64,000 nt of DNA, from NCBI GenBank assembly GCA_030141605.1, contig JAQGDQ010000555.1:62001-126000 (forward strand), given 5' to 3'. Every line of letters starts with the position of its first letter. The first letter of the stretch is position 1. This document shows, one piece after another, positions 12,267 to 23,904 of this stretch. Under the pieces are notes generated by a model. That model had not been told where the DNA came from. It saw nothing but the letters and a program-made list of their open reading frames with translations, and did no database searches. Origin of the DNA: Tubiluchus corallicola (taxonomy: Eukaryota; Priapulida; Priapulimorpha; Priapulimorphida; Tubiluchidae). Both the position numbers and the translations under genes were made by a program.

Positions 12267-12776
12267 TCACTTTTCATCTGGATCAACGGGAGGTAGTGAG
12301 TCATTATCAGACATGCCAGCATTCTCTCCCAAGTTAATTTGCTCTTCTACGTAAACAGCAGACTTTGAAGACAAATCTAATGGTAACTGTTCATGGTCTA
12401 GATGATTGTCCATTTTATCTTCTGAAGACAATTGGTAGTTATCAGGTATCTCAGAATTCTCCCTTGAATTTACTTCTTCGCCTTCGTACCTGTCAGACTT
12501 TGAAGATTGACTCAAGTCTAGCGGCAACTGTTCACTGTTTGAAGACTCACTCAGATCCAATCGTCCACCGCTCGAGGACAGACTCAGATCTAATTGACCA
12601 CTGCTTGAAGACCGACTCAGATCTAGTGGCAGTGGTTTGCCACCTGAAGAGTGATTCAGATCTAATAGCAGTTGTTCGTTGCTTAGCGGTTCATCTTGTG
12701 TTCCTGTAGATGGTTCAATCTTGATAACGGTTGTTTCAGTATGACCTGCCTCTGAAGTAGGTGCCGTAAAACCCAT
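12267..12776 (-). CDS. Acidic PLDLS-repeat protein (putative CtBP recruiter)
   Basis: The 169-residue ORF starts at ATG 12776, just inside an exon whose acceptor (TTTTTCAG) ends at 12782, so an untranslated first exon is likely. It carries six LDLS/LDLN motifs: exact PLDLS at residues 50-54, 85-89 and 132-136, and variants at 37-41, 61-65 and 72-76. PxDLS is the known binding motif for the CtBP corepressor. VIKIEP at 17-22 fits a sumoylation site, and the zinc-finger protein next door has VIKTEP at the same place. The C-terminal half is an internal duplication (SSKS...ENSEIPDN versus SSKS...ENAGMSDN). It has no DNA-binding domain. Either it is a free corepressor adaptor or a zinc-finger paralogue truncated by the TGA, since in-frame finger remnants follow. 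Confidence 0.7.
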   Translation of the reverse strand: MGFTAPTSEAGHTETTVIKIEPSTGTQDEPLSNEQLLLDLNHSSGGKPLPLDLSRSSSSGQLDLSLSSSGGRLDLSESSNSEQLPLDLSQSSKSDRYEGEEVNSRENSEIPDNYQLSSEDKMDNHLDHEQLPLDLSSKSAVYVEEQINLGENAGMSDNDSLPPVDPDEK

Positions 12777-12894
12777 TATAACTGAAAAATGAAAATAACA
12801 TGTTTAAACTGATTTACATTACCCGCCTCACTGTGGTGTAATTTGTATTGCAGCCGGTGTAGGGAAAAAGTTTAAGAAACAGACTACTGCAGTT

Positions 12895-13505
12895 ACTACT
12901 ATGGACTACATATGTGTGTTGCATAGCAAAATCATCCATAAATCGGCATTAAACTTTTCTAGTTATTCACTTATTCTGTATCTTCATTTCATAGGGATAA
13001 TTTTGATATCAAGTTCATTACTCTATATTATTTCTAAGCTGAGACAATCCACGTTGAAGTTGAGGTGCAGGCTGCGCACTGATAAACCTAATCTTGAGAA
13101 AAATACTGCTAAAGTTAGCCATTGTTTTTTGACATATTACAAACACTTGGCAACTGTACGAAAGTGTGGCTGCTACAGATTTTAAAAGAGCAAATTGTAG
13201 TTACATTTAAATCCAATAGATGGCTCTTCCTGATGAAGATCTAGTCTTGTCAACAGAAAAAACCCGAAGCAAAATCGCTGCTTCTACGAACCGGAGTTTG
13301 AATTAGATTTTTAGTATTTTTTACACATTTTCCTGATAATTTGATACTAGAATATAAAAGTCCAATACATTTTGCATTTGTTTTCACAAAAAAGAAATAA
13401 TCAACATTTGACCAAATTCTTGGTACTTTCTACTTTGAAGCATCATAACATAGTTTTAACTATGCCGATTTACTGACGGCTTTGCTTTGCAAGCACACAT
13501 TGGTA
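12895..13505. repeat. Dispersed repeat, copy 1 (holds empty hAT site)
   Basis: About 600 bp align to 25715-26315 plus 26813-26870 in the same orientation. Matching blocks include CATAGCA-AATC-TCCAT, AGATGGCTCTTCCTGATGAA, GTCCAATA and TTGAAGCATCATAAC. Near 13458 this copy reads straight from CATAGT into TTTTAACTATGCC, where the other copy carries a 497-bp insertion. The short reading frame at 12901-13185 lies inside the repeat and is probably not a gene. Confidence 0.7.
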
Positions 13506-14373
13506 CAGCTTTTACTACAACACATCAGTTTTACTGTCAAAACTATATTTACCAATGCCACAGCAATACATTGAAACAAGGTTAATCGATAAATTTCCCC
13601 CTAATTTCCACTGCTGCTGTCTACCACTGCCATCACAAGTGCCACAATTTTCGTCACAAACAGCTTTATTACGTCAGTTCAAAATATATATGTGGTATAA
13701 TTCAAAGCACCTTGCAAAATATAGTGTGTGTTTTGAAGTAATCACAAAAAGTTTTATTTTTAAATTCAATATTACAGAAAAAGTAAAAGACGTGGCGATT
13801 TTTTCGCTTCCAATGAGTAGACTAAAAAGCGTGCTCAATTCTGATTGGCTAACCTACTAAATGCATGTAATGAAGCCAAGTTTTACAGGCAATTCTAAAT
13901 AAGTACAACTTTAGATTAAGGGGCAAGCAGAGAGAAATCTTCCGAACAGCGTGAAAAACAACAAAAGTTATTGGCACAGCAAACTGCAACGCACATTCAG
14001 TAATAATAGTGATCTTTTCTCCAAACTTGTTTTGCTCACGTTTTTTGGCTTACATATTAACCTTTTGGCCAAGGGAGGGCAGCAACCTCGGAATACTTCC
14101 AGTAGCTTCATTGGCATGATTGACGCTTGACATGCGCAGGTGTCACTGCTATGTGTCAGTTAATTCACATATTAAACAAGGCGGTATAGTCTCGTTATAC
14201 TGGCCAGCTAGAACAAAGTTTTGATGATGGGAGATTCTCGTCATATAGGCAATGACGTGGTCAAACAATTCAGGACTTCTACATAAAGACGACACTAAGA
14301 ATTTGATAAATACACAAAACAATACTATAACTGCATAATAGATTTGCCAGTCCTGATTAAATCACCTTAATGG
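13506..14373. other. Intergenic stretch downstream of zinc-finger gene
   Basis: AT-rich sequence between two minus-strand genes. It may include the 3' UTR of the zinc-finger gene. No other gene was recognised. Confidence 0.5.
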
Positions 14374-15447
14374 CTATTTATTTTTATAGTATTTCTGATA
14401 CTTACATTTGTGACAAGTCTTCTGATGTAATTTTAACCTCTGTGCTCTTGTATAAGCTGCAGCACATCCGGTACACTTGAAAGGTTTTTCACCTGTGTGA
14501 GACCTTATGTGCTGCTTCAAATGCGTTGAACGATGAAAGCCGGCATCACAAAGGTTACACTTAAACGCTTTTTCTTCTGAATGTATCTTTTGGTGTTCCT
14601 TCAAGTTGTCCGGTCGAACAAAGGTGAGTTCGCAAATCGTACATTGGAAAGGCCTTTCACCTGTATGCATTCTTGCATGCTTTCTCAAGTTACTGGAGCA
14701 AGCAAAAGCAGCACCACAGTACTGACACATAAAAGGCTTTTCCCCTGCATGAGTGTTTAAATGTTCTTTCAGATGAGCTGCGCGACCAAAAGCAGCATCA
14801 CACTCGGTACATTTGTATGGTTTTTCTCCTGTGTGAGTTCTTATGTGTTTTGTCAAGTTGCTTGAACAAGTAAAACCAAAAGAGCAGTACTGACACACAT
14901 AAGGTTTTTCACCTGCGTGGATTCTTTTATGTACTGTCAAACTTACTGCTTGAGTGAAACAAGCGTTACACTCGTCGCATTTGAAAGGCTTTTCTCCAGT
15001 ATGAATTTTGAAGTGTCTCTTTAAAGAAGAAGGTCTGGGGAAGACAGCATCACATATATAACACTGATAAACTTTTTCAACTAACTGAGTTAGTATTCCA
15101 GGATTATATCTCACATCATTCGAATAACCAAAAATTTCATTCATATTTGTGCGTAAAGCACCTTGTCCGGTATTTGCTGGCAGTTCATTCGGTATTTTCA
15201 GGTTTGCTCCTTGCTCACTGTTCCAATCACTTCCGTGATCTTCCGAAACATCTTGTTTTACTACATCATCATGTTCTGTATCTGTAAGTGGTCTGTTAGA
15301 TATGTCTGGACTTGTTGGTTGATCATTGTTCCAATGATTCTTGTAATCTTCTAAAGTATCATCAAGTACACTATCAACATGTGACGTTTCATCACTTTCT
15401 GTTGGTTCAGTTTTTATTACAAAATCAGGCTGTTCATCGCTGTCCAT
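14374..15447 (-). CDS. C2H2 zinc-finger protein, eight fingers
   Basis: The 357-residue protein starts at ATG 15447, 21 bp inside an exon whose acceptor (TTTTCAG) ends at 15469. Starts further upstream lie in the putative intron. The acidic N-terminus (1-125) has VIKTEP at 10-15 (likely sumoylation site) and an internal repeat (HWNNDQ... and DWNSEQ...). Eight consecutive C2H2 fingers run from residue 129 to 346, joined mostly by TGEKP/AGEKP linkers; finger 8 has H-x4-H spacing. A basic lysine/tyrosine-rich tail ends the protein. It is expected to bind DNA in the nucleus as a transcription factor. There is no KRAB, BTB or SCAN domain. Shared exon layout and the VIKxEP motif suggest kinship with the PLDLS gene downstream. 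Confidence 0.9.
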   Translation of the reverse strand: MDSDEQPDFVIKTEPTESDETSHVDSVLDDTLEDYKNHWNNDQPTSPDISNRPLTDTEHDDVVKQDVSEDHGSDWNSEQGANLKIPNELPANTGQGALRTNMNEIFGYSNDVRYNPGILTQLVEKVYQCYICDAVFPRPSSLKRHFKIHTGEKPFKCDECNACFTQAVSLTVHKRIHAGEKPYVCQYCSFGFTCSSNLTKHIRTHTGEKPYKCTECDAAFGRAAHLKEHLNTHAGEKPFMCQYCGAAFACSSNLRKHARMHTGERPFQCTICELTFVRPDNLKEHQKIHSEEKAFKCNLCDAGFHRSTHLKQHIRSHTGEKPFKCTGCAAAYTRAQRLKLHQKTCHKCKYQKYYKNK

Positions 15448-15468
15448 TTTAGAAGTCAGAAGGTTTTC

Positions 15469-17839
15469 CTGAAAACAAACAAAACAATCTAGTTTAAACT
15501 GCCAAAGATGAAATAAATGGATATACGTATCTAAAGTCAAAGTTATAATATGTCTACCATTGATGTTAGCAGCTAGAAAGGAACTGTTTACGTGTTTTGT
15601 AACAAATTCTTATTTTGCATTAAACATGCGATTCATTCGGAATAAATGTAGTTCTGAGAAATAAATTGATCTTTATCGACATTTTATATAAGCTACAGAA
15701 CAATGTAAACAGCTGAATTTTCACGTAAATTTCACTCATTGGTCAAATAGACTGTCACTCATTTTACAGTGCTTACTCAGCTGCAAGTTAAGCAACACTA
15801 TACTTGAATTGTAAATGGACAAGTAACTAACAAAAATGTTTCTGCGCATTTTCGCCTGCCTTTGCTCGTTCCCTCTCTGACGACAGGCACACAACCAACT
15901 GTAGTAGCTAAGACTCTGTCATTTCATTATCTCAACTCACAAGATTCTGGCAAAACAATCCCATGTCAGACAGGCTTTCCATTAAAATATAAACAACTAT
16001 ATAAAAAGCTATGATTAATGTCAGTAAAAATATTCGAGTGGAAATAAAGTGCAAATTCTGATATATTCTGATCAGGTAAATGCAGCAGATGTTGTCCCAT
16101 AGTGACCTACTTAGTCATCTTAAAGGCGCAATCAGACTAGAGCGTTCTTTCCAAACTTATTGCGCAACTTCTCTCTGAGAGTGTTAAAGGACAAGAAAAG
16201 GGATACCTGAAGTGGTTTCAGAAAAATCGCCTTAAAAAGTTATATTACTTTATAGCAATTTTATGCGTATATTTTACTCGCACTGAAAGGAATTTTAGTT
16301 TATTTTCATTTTAAATCTCCCGCAATTCCAAAGTCGCCATTACATGATGTCATGTACCAAACGTAAATCAACGGAAGAAAAAGCAATGTTAAATTATGTC
16401 TCAAAAGAGTTTCCGTGCAAATCTATATTACTTAGATTTTCGCTTACCTGCTAGAGAGATTTATGTAACTAGAAAAAAAATTATTAATTATTTAAAATGT
16501 TTTCACAAATTAGTAAAATGTCGCTGACTCACCCTACAGGGTGCACCACTCACTAACCAAAAACGTATTTTTAATCTTATTGACAAGATGCAGTAACTTT
16601 AAATTTTATTTAGTTAGTGACGTGCGCGCTATGAATACTCTGATTAGTTTTTCAAACTTTACACAATGTTATCTAAACTTGTTTCAAATGACCTGTCGTG
16701 AAAATGGCTGCGTCTAACGGTCATTGCGGGAGTTTAAATTTATACGTTTTATGCAGCGTGACTGCAGATTAGAGTCCTGCATGCAAAACGGCAGTTTGTA
16801 GTGAAATAAAATTTCAAAACAAATTTTTCAATTTTATGTTTATGAAGGGTTTTCTTGTGCTTTAACTTATGCAAGAACTAATGGCAATAAGTTTGCAATA
16901 AGTTCCCAGAGACATTGCCAAGCTATTCACACTTGCAGGTTTACTCTCACAGAAACGAAAGAGAATTCTCTAGTGTGAAAGCGTCATTAGTCACCAAATG
17001 TTGTCAAATATAGGAAACTTGAACATTTAGGTGGGCAGATTAGAAGCAATGACTAGCACATGGATTCATGCCGACCTTCCCAGAGTTTCTAAACGCAAAC
17101 CCAAATTCACAACTATTTCCGGAACTAAATCTAAAGAGGCTGTCTGCGGTGCATAGCATAGGCCTATACTTTTATTTTTCAAAAAATTACACTAATAGCA
17201 TGCAGTTATTACAAAATTAATAGAACATACATAAAAAACACAAAAATAAATTAACAAAAATAATAAATCTGAATAATGTAAATAATTGCTATGGAATCAT
17301 ACTGACAAAAATGAAGCATAGATATTTGTTTCATTTGTACTACAATTTAACATGCTTATTACATAAAAATGTGGCCCAACTTTGAATGACAAACTTATCT
17401 TTAAATTCAAGAAGAGCTCAGCATTATTAGGTACAAATATAAGAAAGCATTGCAGTAATTAAGAGACTAATTATTAAAATACGATAAAAATTGTCTTTTA
17501 CAGATAAAAAAAATTCAAGTTTTCTTAAAGAATTTCCCAAGCACTACATAAGACAGCCATGTCTAGAACCGACAAAAACGTCCGTGTTAAAATGAAAGTT
17601 ATTTAAGCTCCCAAATACTGTGAAAAGGGCGGATAAACTAGCCAGTAGCCAAACTTTGATTCAGACAACAAATTGGAGGATTGTGAATAGCTAGTTCAAA
17701 GACTCTTATTAGATAGTTGTGAAAATGATTAGTATATGAATAAGTATAGGTAACCTAGTTGTTAAAATAGTTTGAAAGAAGTAATATAGAAATTTTTTGC
17801 TAATGCTGCAAATGGAATTGCATTAGTTAATAATGGGAT
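15469..17839. other. Upstream region of zinc-finger gene, no gene recognised
   Basis: AT-rich. It should contain the first exon and promoter of the minus-strand zinc-finger gene, but I cannot place them. The part below about 17165-17839 may be 3' UTR of the minus-strand LINE remnant that follows. Confidence 0.45.
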
Positions 17840-18240
17840 CTAATAAGTTTCATACCTTTTCGCCTTGAAATTTGAGTATGTTAATATCATATGTTCAGTC
17901 ATACCTTTGGGGTAAGGTAATTTGGTTCTTGCTTGCCCACCTAGTGGAATATTGGTGAATTTCAGCAAGTGGACTAAAGTACATGTAAACATATTAAAAT
18001 GTTTCAAAGTTTCAAATTTTTTTAAATATCTCGGGTAAAGTATTTTTTCACATTGATACATTGATTTTCCAGGATAGTGTACTGGCAATGTGTAGCCCAA
18101 GGTATTTGAAGTTGTCTGTTGCAGGGATACGATCAGTTCCCATGCAAATGAAAAGTTGTCAGGAATAGTGCACAAACGGACTGAGATTTACGTATATCTT
18201 GCTTTATTATAATTAATTGCGAGCTTATTTGCTTGTATGT
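17840..18240 (-). pseudogene. Eroded LINE RT fragment
   Basis: The minus frame reads ANKLAINYNKARYT, the conserved NKLxxNxxKTxxM block after the RT catalytic box. After an in-frame stop (18187-18185) it continues past LGYTL with a weak match to the thumb region. The palm motifs are absent. It is a non-functional relic. Confidence 0.6.
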
Positions 18241-18259
18241 AGGAAATGATTTGAGTAGT

Positions 18260-18332
18260 GTGAGGTGGGTGTACGACCATATTTAAGTAAGGTGAGTGTG
18301 TTAATGACCGTATGGTCATACACCCACCTCAC
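18260..18332. repeat. Near-perfect 22-bp inverted repeat (hairpin)
   Basis: The arms 18260-18281 and 18311-18332 are reverse complements with one mismatch (core GTGAGGTGGGTGTA) around a 29-nt loop. The loop repeats part of the arm (AAGGTGAGTGTG). It is not flanked by a gene and may be a small palindromic insertion or a folding RNA. Confidence 0.85.
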
Positions 18333-18603
18333 TTAAATGAAAAAATTATTAAAGTTATGCGTGCTTTTGTAGACGACTTAATGAAATTGATGTGATAAAG
18401 TAAATGATGTAATAATAGCAAGGAAACACAAGGAAAACATAATATGTAATTACGATTTTGATATAGGCTGCGATGAATGAATAATTTCATTTAAATTGAT
18501 TTATACCTTTTACTAATAAAGTAACAAAGGTCGTAATGGTAAAAGAAAAACATTAGTGCAAAAAGACACACGTCCACAAAAAAGAGAAAAAACCTCTGGT
18601 TTT

Positions 18604-19182
18604 CTACGCCAATGAATATTTACTAAGTAAAAATATCTTATATTGTTTGGTAGCTATTTTTAAAGGAGAGGAAATGATTGTATTGGGTACACTATTCCAC
18701 AAAATAACTCCACTGTGCTGTAAGGTATTTAAGCTATATGCTGTGTTAAATTGTGTTTGAAAATAGTGTCCCATACTGGAAGACCTAGTATAATGAGAGT
18801 GAACATCTTTGATTAAGGTAAAGTAGTTAGTATATATTTCAGGCAACTGCCGGTTATTATACTTATACATGGATTTAAACAATTTCAAGATTATAAATAT
18901 CTTTTATTTTCAATAAACTAAGGTGTATGTACGATAGTGTTGTATGGTCTCTGTAATTGGCGAAAGTCATGTATTTAACTATTTTATTCTGAACTGTTAA
19001 TAGTGGTTGTAATAAGTATCTTTTTGTTTGCCACCATGACAACACACAGTATTGGAGGTACGGATAGACTAAGGCATGGTAGATCATTTTCAAAACAGGC
19101 AAATTAATAAAATGTCTTAACTTTGCAAAAATACCAGCTGTTTTGTTTAATTTTGTTGCTGTAGAGGATAATTTTGACTTTC
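18604..19182 (-). pseudogene. Older LINE RT C-terminal fragment, interrupted
   Basis: Two overlapping minus frames together cover the LINE thumb and C-terminal region: IYHALVYPYLQYC and then, after a frameshift near 18885, MYKYNNRQLP and SGVILWNSVP. The same family recurs at 24580-25100. Coding similarity runs upstream to about 19182, where a younger LINE begins, so the older element was probably interrupted there. Confidence 0.7.
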
Positions 19183-20880
19183 AAGATTCAAGATTCAAGA
19201 GTTTTATTCATTTTCCACATTGCATCATTACAATTAGCATTAAAATACAGATAATTTTCCATTTGAGTAAATATAAATATAAATATGAATAAATGCAATA
19301 TTATTAAGAAATTTCATAATGCGGGATATACATGTGCAAATTTCATTACAGAATAATTTTTTGATGCATACAGTTTGAGCCTAAAAGCATAGCTTGACAG
19401 GCCAAACTGTATGTGGAAATCTTAAAAAAAATGGGGGGGGAGTAGTGAATGAAAGATGAAATGGAGCGAGAAACTAAGAAAAACTGTGATCATGGTTACA
19501 AAGTGTTCAGTATCCTGTTAAACATAGTCACGTTATATTAAGATTACTGTAGCAAAAAATGCAGGTTATTACCATTATCAAATTGTGTTACTCTTCAATA
19601 CTTTTGAAATATTTCTTTTCTGACGGTTTTTTTAAAAGTTAAAAGGGAGTGACTACATTTCGAATTGCGGCTTAGTCTGTTCCATAGGACTGGCCCCATA
19701 TAGCTGATGAAGTGTTTCGCCATATTTGTTCTACAACGTCTTGGTATATATTCATTATGTCTGGTATTGTATTTTTTTACATTTATCTTGACTGGATTTT
19801 CAAAAAAAGTTGGAAATAAGTTGTTGTTGGTTCTATACATGTATATACATCCATTAAAATTAATAACATCATCCAGAAGTAATATTTGACATTGCTTAAA
19901 ATGTGTAGTAGTAATTGTGCTCCTTTTGTCTAGTTTGAAGATGACACGTAAAAATTTTCGTTGTAAAACTCTTAAGCATTCTAAATTTGTAGTATAAGTA
20001 AAGCCCCATAATGTTGTGCAGTAATTTAAATATGATAATATTAAACTGTTGTATAATGTTAGAAGATGTTCGGTGTTCAGAAAGTTTTTAATATATGAGA
20101 TGATACCTATATTTTTTGATATTTTTAATCTGATCATGAATATATGTGGTCGCCAGTCTAAATGCTCATTCAGTATTAATCCCAGAAATTTCAGTTCTTT
20201 TACACGTGTAATTCTTTTATGGTCTATTATTAAATCGTGGTTCGCCTGAATTGGTTTATTTCGGGATCTAAACAGAATGTATTTTGTTTTTGATGAATTT
20301 AGTGAAAGTTTATTTGTTTTGAACCATATTGCTAGATCATGTAGAACTGTATTTATGTAGTCAATATTGGTTTCTATTTTATGAAAGCTAAAAAAAATGC
20401 TTGTATCATCAGCAAACTGAAATAAATTGTGATTTTTAACACAACATTTGATGTCATTAATATAAATTAGAAAAAGTAGTGGCCCGAGGACTGAGCCTTG
20501 GGGCATGCCACATTTGATTGTTGTTACATCTGAAAAAGCGTTATTATATTTTACTGTCTGAGTGCGCCCTGTTAAATAATTCTTTAGCCACATATGAGGC
20601 AAACCTCTGATACCGTAATAGTACAACTTATTTAGCAGAATGTCATGATTTACTGCATCAAATGCTTTTGATAGGTCGCAAAATACTCCGTAGGATGTGC
20701 CATTTTTTTCAACAGTATTAATGATATTTTCTATAATTTTTCTTAAGGCCATTTCAGTGGAGCTACCTTTTCTGAAACCAAATTGTTTATTACTCAGAAT
20801 TCTTTTTTTTATTAAATAATGAGATAACTGATTGTAAAAAACTTTTTCTAATATTTTTGATATAAAAGTACTTCTATATG
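19183..20880 (-). mobile_element. 5'-truncated CR1/L2/Jockey-type LINE
   Basis: The minus-strand element carries an RT ORF, a roughly 400-bp 3' UTR, and a short terminal repeat of TCTTGAA units at 19183-19203, the microsatellite-like 3' end typical of CR1/L2 elements. Similarity to RT (STFISKILEKVF, then FGFRKGSS) extends upstream of the first ATG to about 20873 and then stops, so the endonuclease and N-terminal RT are missing. It sits against an older LINE fragment. Confidence 0.8.
19595..20752 (-). CDS. LINE reverse transcriptase (partial ORF2)
   Basis: The 385-codon open frame is part of a longer N-truncated frame. RT motif A is CDLSKAFD (residues 25-32), motif B GMPQGSVLGPLLF (82-94), and the catalytic box FADD (113-116). 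LSLNSSKTKYILF follows as the motif D region and LKFLGLIL as motif E. The C-terminus ends with a Y-x-GPVLWNRLS block. All catalytic aspartates are present, but the missing 5' portion (endonuclease, fingers) makes autonomous activity unlikely. In life it would reverse-transcribe its own RNA at a nicked target. Confidence 0.85.
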   Translation of the reverse strand: MALRKIIENIINTVEKNGTSYGVFCDLSKAFDAVNHDILLNKLYYYGIRGLPHMWLKNYLTGRTQTVKYNNAFSDVTTIKCGMPQGSVLGPLLFLIYINDIKCCVKNHNLFQFADDTSIFFSFHKIETNIDYINTVLHDLAIWFKTNKLSLNSSKTKYILFRSRNKPIQANHDLIIDHKRITRVKELKFLGLILNEHLDWRPHIFMIRLKISKNIGIISYIKNFLNTEHLLTLYNSLILSYLNYCTTLWGFTYTTNLECLRVLQRKFLRVIFKLDKRSTITTTHFKQCQILLLDDVINFNGCIYMYRTNNNLFPTFFENPVKINVKKYNTRHNEYIPRRCRTNMAKHFISYMGPVLWNRLSRNSKCSHSLLTFKKTVRKEIFQKY

Positions 20881-21949
20881 TAACCTGGGTGTGAGTCTCT
20901 TCTAGAAGGACATATCTCCTATTTGCTAGTGCTTTCCTTCTAGATAATTTTCAGAAGGCGTCGGTGCGACATGGTATGGTAAACGGACATTTTATTATTA
21001 TTATTATTTACTAATTTCTAACGAGTGGCTTCGCTTGTAAGTGCAACAGTTTGAAATTATTTTACAACGCACATATAACTTACATAACTTTCCCTTAATG
21101 TAAACAATCTAGATATAACGCTTACCCACGAAGCTGGAAATGAAAAGAATATATGATGTTAGATATCAAATCCATTTCCTGGTGGCAACAATGCGAGAAT
21201 TAATCCGCAATCTTATCAGTTATGGTTGCTTGCTTTCAGAAATACAGATCCGTACAATTCCTACTTTTTAATGTAAAGGCGGATACTTACTTCTATGCGA
21301 TGCTTTCACACAATATCAGAGCAGTGTTACGCACTTTAGTTAGTTCCATACTAGTTGGTGATTAAATCCATTTTTGGTACTTCAGGTAATAGCAAGACGG
21401 GAAATCATAAAAAGTATTACGAACGGAAAAATACAGAAAGCAATATGGCTTTCAAGACTGTTTCACGACTTCGAAGAGTGAAACTATGCGAACCTTATCG
21501 TATGTTGATGAAAATTATTATTATCATAACTTAAAGGAAACAGGCAATCATACAACATCGTACCAATTACCGCTGTATCACCTGTCAGCCAATTGTAAAT
21601 CATGTTTGAGAAGGAACCACAACCCAGTTTAACAGGTTGCAGAGTATTCATCTAGATTGACGGGAATTTGTGTCACACACTCTCTCTCTCCCTTTGTTTT
21701 TAATAAATGCAATATTATGCATGCTGTTTTTACAAAGATATTATTAATTTTTACTATGCAAATAAATCTAGTCTAATGTTAATGACTTTTGCCTGTGTTT
21801 TGGCTAACTGTAATAATTACAAAGGTTTTGTTTCAGTTATGTGTTATTTCAAACATTCTGCTTTGTTTGCTAAAATATTGAAGAATATAGCACATGCGTA
21901 TTATCATAATGATTTGTGAGCCTCCTATAATATTGTAACGGATCCAATT
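20881..21949. other. Non-coding stretch, no gene recognised
   Basis: It contains a short TTA run near 20990-21006 and AT-rich sequence. A small reading frame at 21707-21919 has no recognisable features. Confidence 0.5.
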
Positions 21950-22650
21950 ACAATTACAATTGTACAATTACAATTACAATTACAATTACAATTACAATTA
22001 CAATTGTACAATTACAATTACAATTACAATTACAATTACAATTACAATTGTACAATTACAATTACAATTACAATTACAATTACAATTACAAATTACAATT
22101 ACAATTACAATTACAATTACAATTACAATTACAATTACAATTGTACAATTACAATTACAATTACAATTACAATTGTACAATTACAATTACAATTACAATT
22201 ACAATTACAATTACAATTACAATTACAATTACAATTACAATTACAATTACAATTACAATTACAATTACAATTACAATTACAATTACAATTACAATTACAA
22301 TTACAATTACAATTACAATTACAATTACAATTACAATTACAATTACAATTACAATTACAATTACAATTACAATTACAATTACAATTACAATTACAATTAC
22401 AATTACAATTACAATTACAATTACAATTACAATTACAATTACAATTACAATTATAATTGTACAATTACAATTACAATTATAATTATACAATTATAATTAT
22501 ACAATTACAATTACAATTGTACAAGTACAATTACATTTACAATTACAATTATAATTATACAATTACAATTACAATTGTACAAGTACAATTACATTTACAA
22601 TTACAATTATACAATTGCTACAATTCTACAATTACAATTACAATTACAAT
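21950..22650. repeat. (ACAATT)n hexanucleotide array
   Basis: Nearly pure 6-bp repeat over roughly 700 bp, interrupted in the first 240 bp and after 22440 by palindromic AATTGTACAATT joints and later by AATTATAATTATAC variants. The core 22180-22450 is uninterrupted. Reading frames through it (NYNYNY, QLQLQL, ITITIT) are artefacts of the unit length. Confidence 0.97.
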
Positions 22651-23904
22651 CTGTTTTATACAGGTACATTTGCAACATTTGCATTACTGGGCTTCTCAAC
22701 CATACCCATTACTAACATTAGGGGTTGGTCATAATCTGCCTTCGTAACAATATGTTAGTGTTAACATTTGCCTGTAATACTGTGAGGTCACAGTAATTAC
22801 ATCCATATTAAAATTATTCTGTACTATGTTAAATTTTTGTACACTATTTTAATTTCAGCATAATGAAAAGTTCACTTTTGTTCTGGGATGGGGTTGCATC
22901 CTTGTCCATCTCTCATCTTCTTACCTCTGTTCTTCCCACTTTTGGTAGAGATCTTCTGCTACGCTTTACTTCAAGGGTTATGCGTAAGTGAATTTCCGCA
23001 CCCCTTGCAATCACTGTGCCGTAATTTCGTTGTTATTGACATCATATGTTATGCTATTATAAAGAAAAGACGTTTTTGCGGCAGATTTGGGGTCCTATAA
23101 TGCACGGGCTGTGAATCAGTTTGATATTTTACTGCCACTTCAAGCAAAGTGACTTTTGGTTTATCATTATCTATTCTTTTGAAAGGAGACCAGATGGTAC
23201 CTTTGCTGTGTTTCAGGAGTAGTTGTGAAACATCATCACGTACGTCAATTCGTTCCAAAGTTCAACCGATTTGTTCAGTTTTGTCACTAGTTGTTAGTGG
23301 AGCTCCTGAAGTATGGGCGTTCAGGTTCTGAGAATTTACCTAATTTAATATTGTTGCTGCCAAATGTAAAAACAAGAATCTTTCCCCTACTTCCTCGGTT
23401 TTTTAGCTGCTAGTGAAGTATCATAATTATGGTGACATATTTGGAGTTTCTGGAATTCTGATAGCCAACCTGCTAGACTGGTCAAGCTTATGATGCATGA
23501 ACACTACAGATGGCTATAGATAACACACTGCAGTTATTTGTTTCGATGCATGTTCCTGAGTGGCGCCTAGGTATGACAATGTCCGCGGCTATACAACTGC
23601 ATTGTCAGTGGTATTTTCGACTGGTATTTCTTTCCTCTCCTTCAATTAAACCTGAGTTGGGGTTAATTGGAATTTTTGATATTTACAGCACTTATTTTCA
23701 AACACACATGTACATGTAATTAAGTTTCGTAAGCGGTTAATTTAAAGAGAATTAGTAGACTAGTGGCAAAAGTAAATCACAAACATTAAACATTACATGA
23801 AATAATGCCAGAGGCAAAAGTTTGTGAAATCACCCTGTATCGTAAAGAGCTATTGCCTAGAATTTACCATATATTTTAAAAATTTCTCATGTTCTTTTTT
23901 GTAG
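22651..23904. other. Mostly non-coding; one possible degenerate minus-strand ORF
   Basis: The minus frame across 23049-23300 reads smoothly through an in-frame stop (near 23259), suggesting a decayed protein-coding or transposon fragment; a segment runs GTIWSPFKRIDNDKPKVTLL. I do not recognise the family. The rest has no visible features. Confidence 0.3.

Noticed and set aside
13555-13860. 101-codon plus ORF near the zinc-finger gene
   Set aside because: No recognisable features and adjacent to a dispersed repeat; not enough support.
21960-22496. Several overlapping ORFs of NY, QL, IT, NC repeats
   Set aside because: Created by the 6-bp repeat, which leaves several frames open on both strands.
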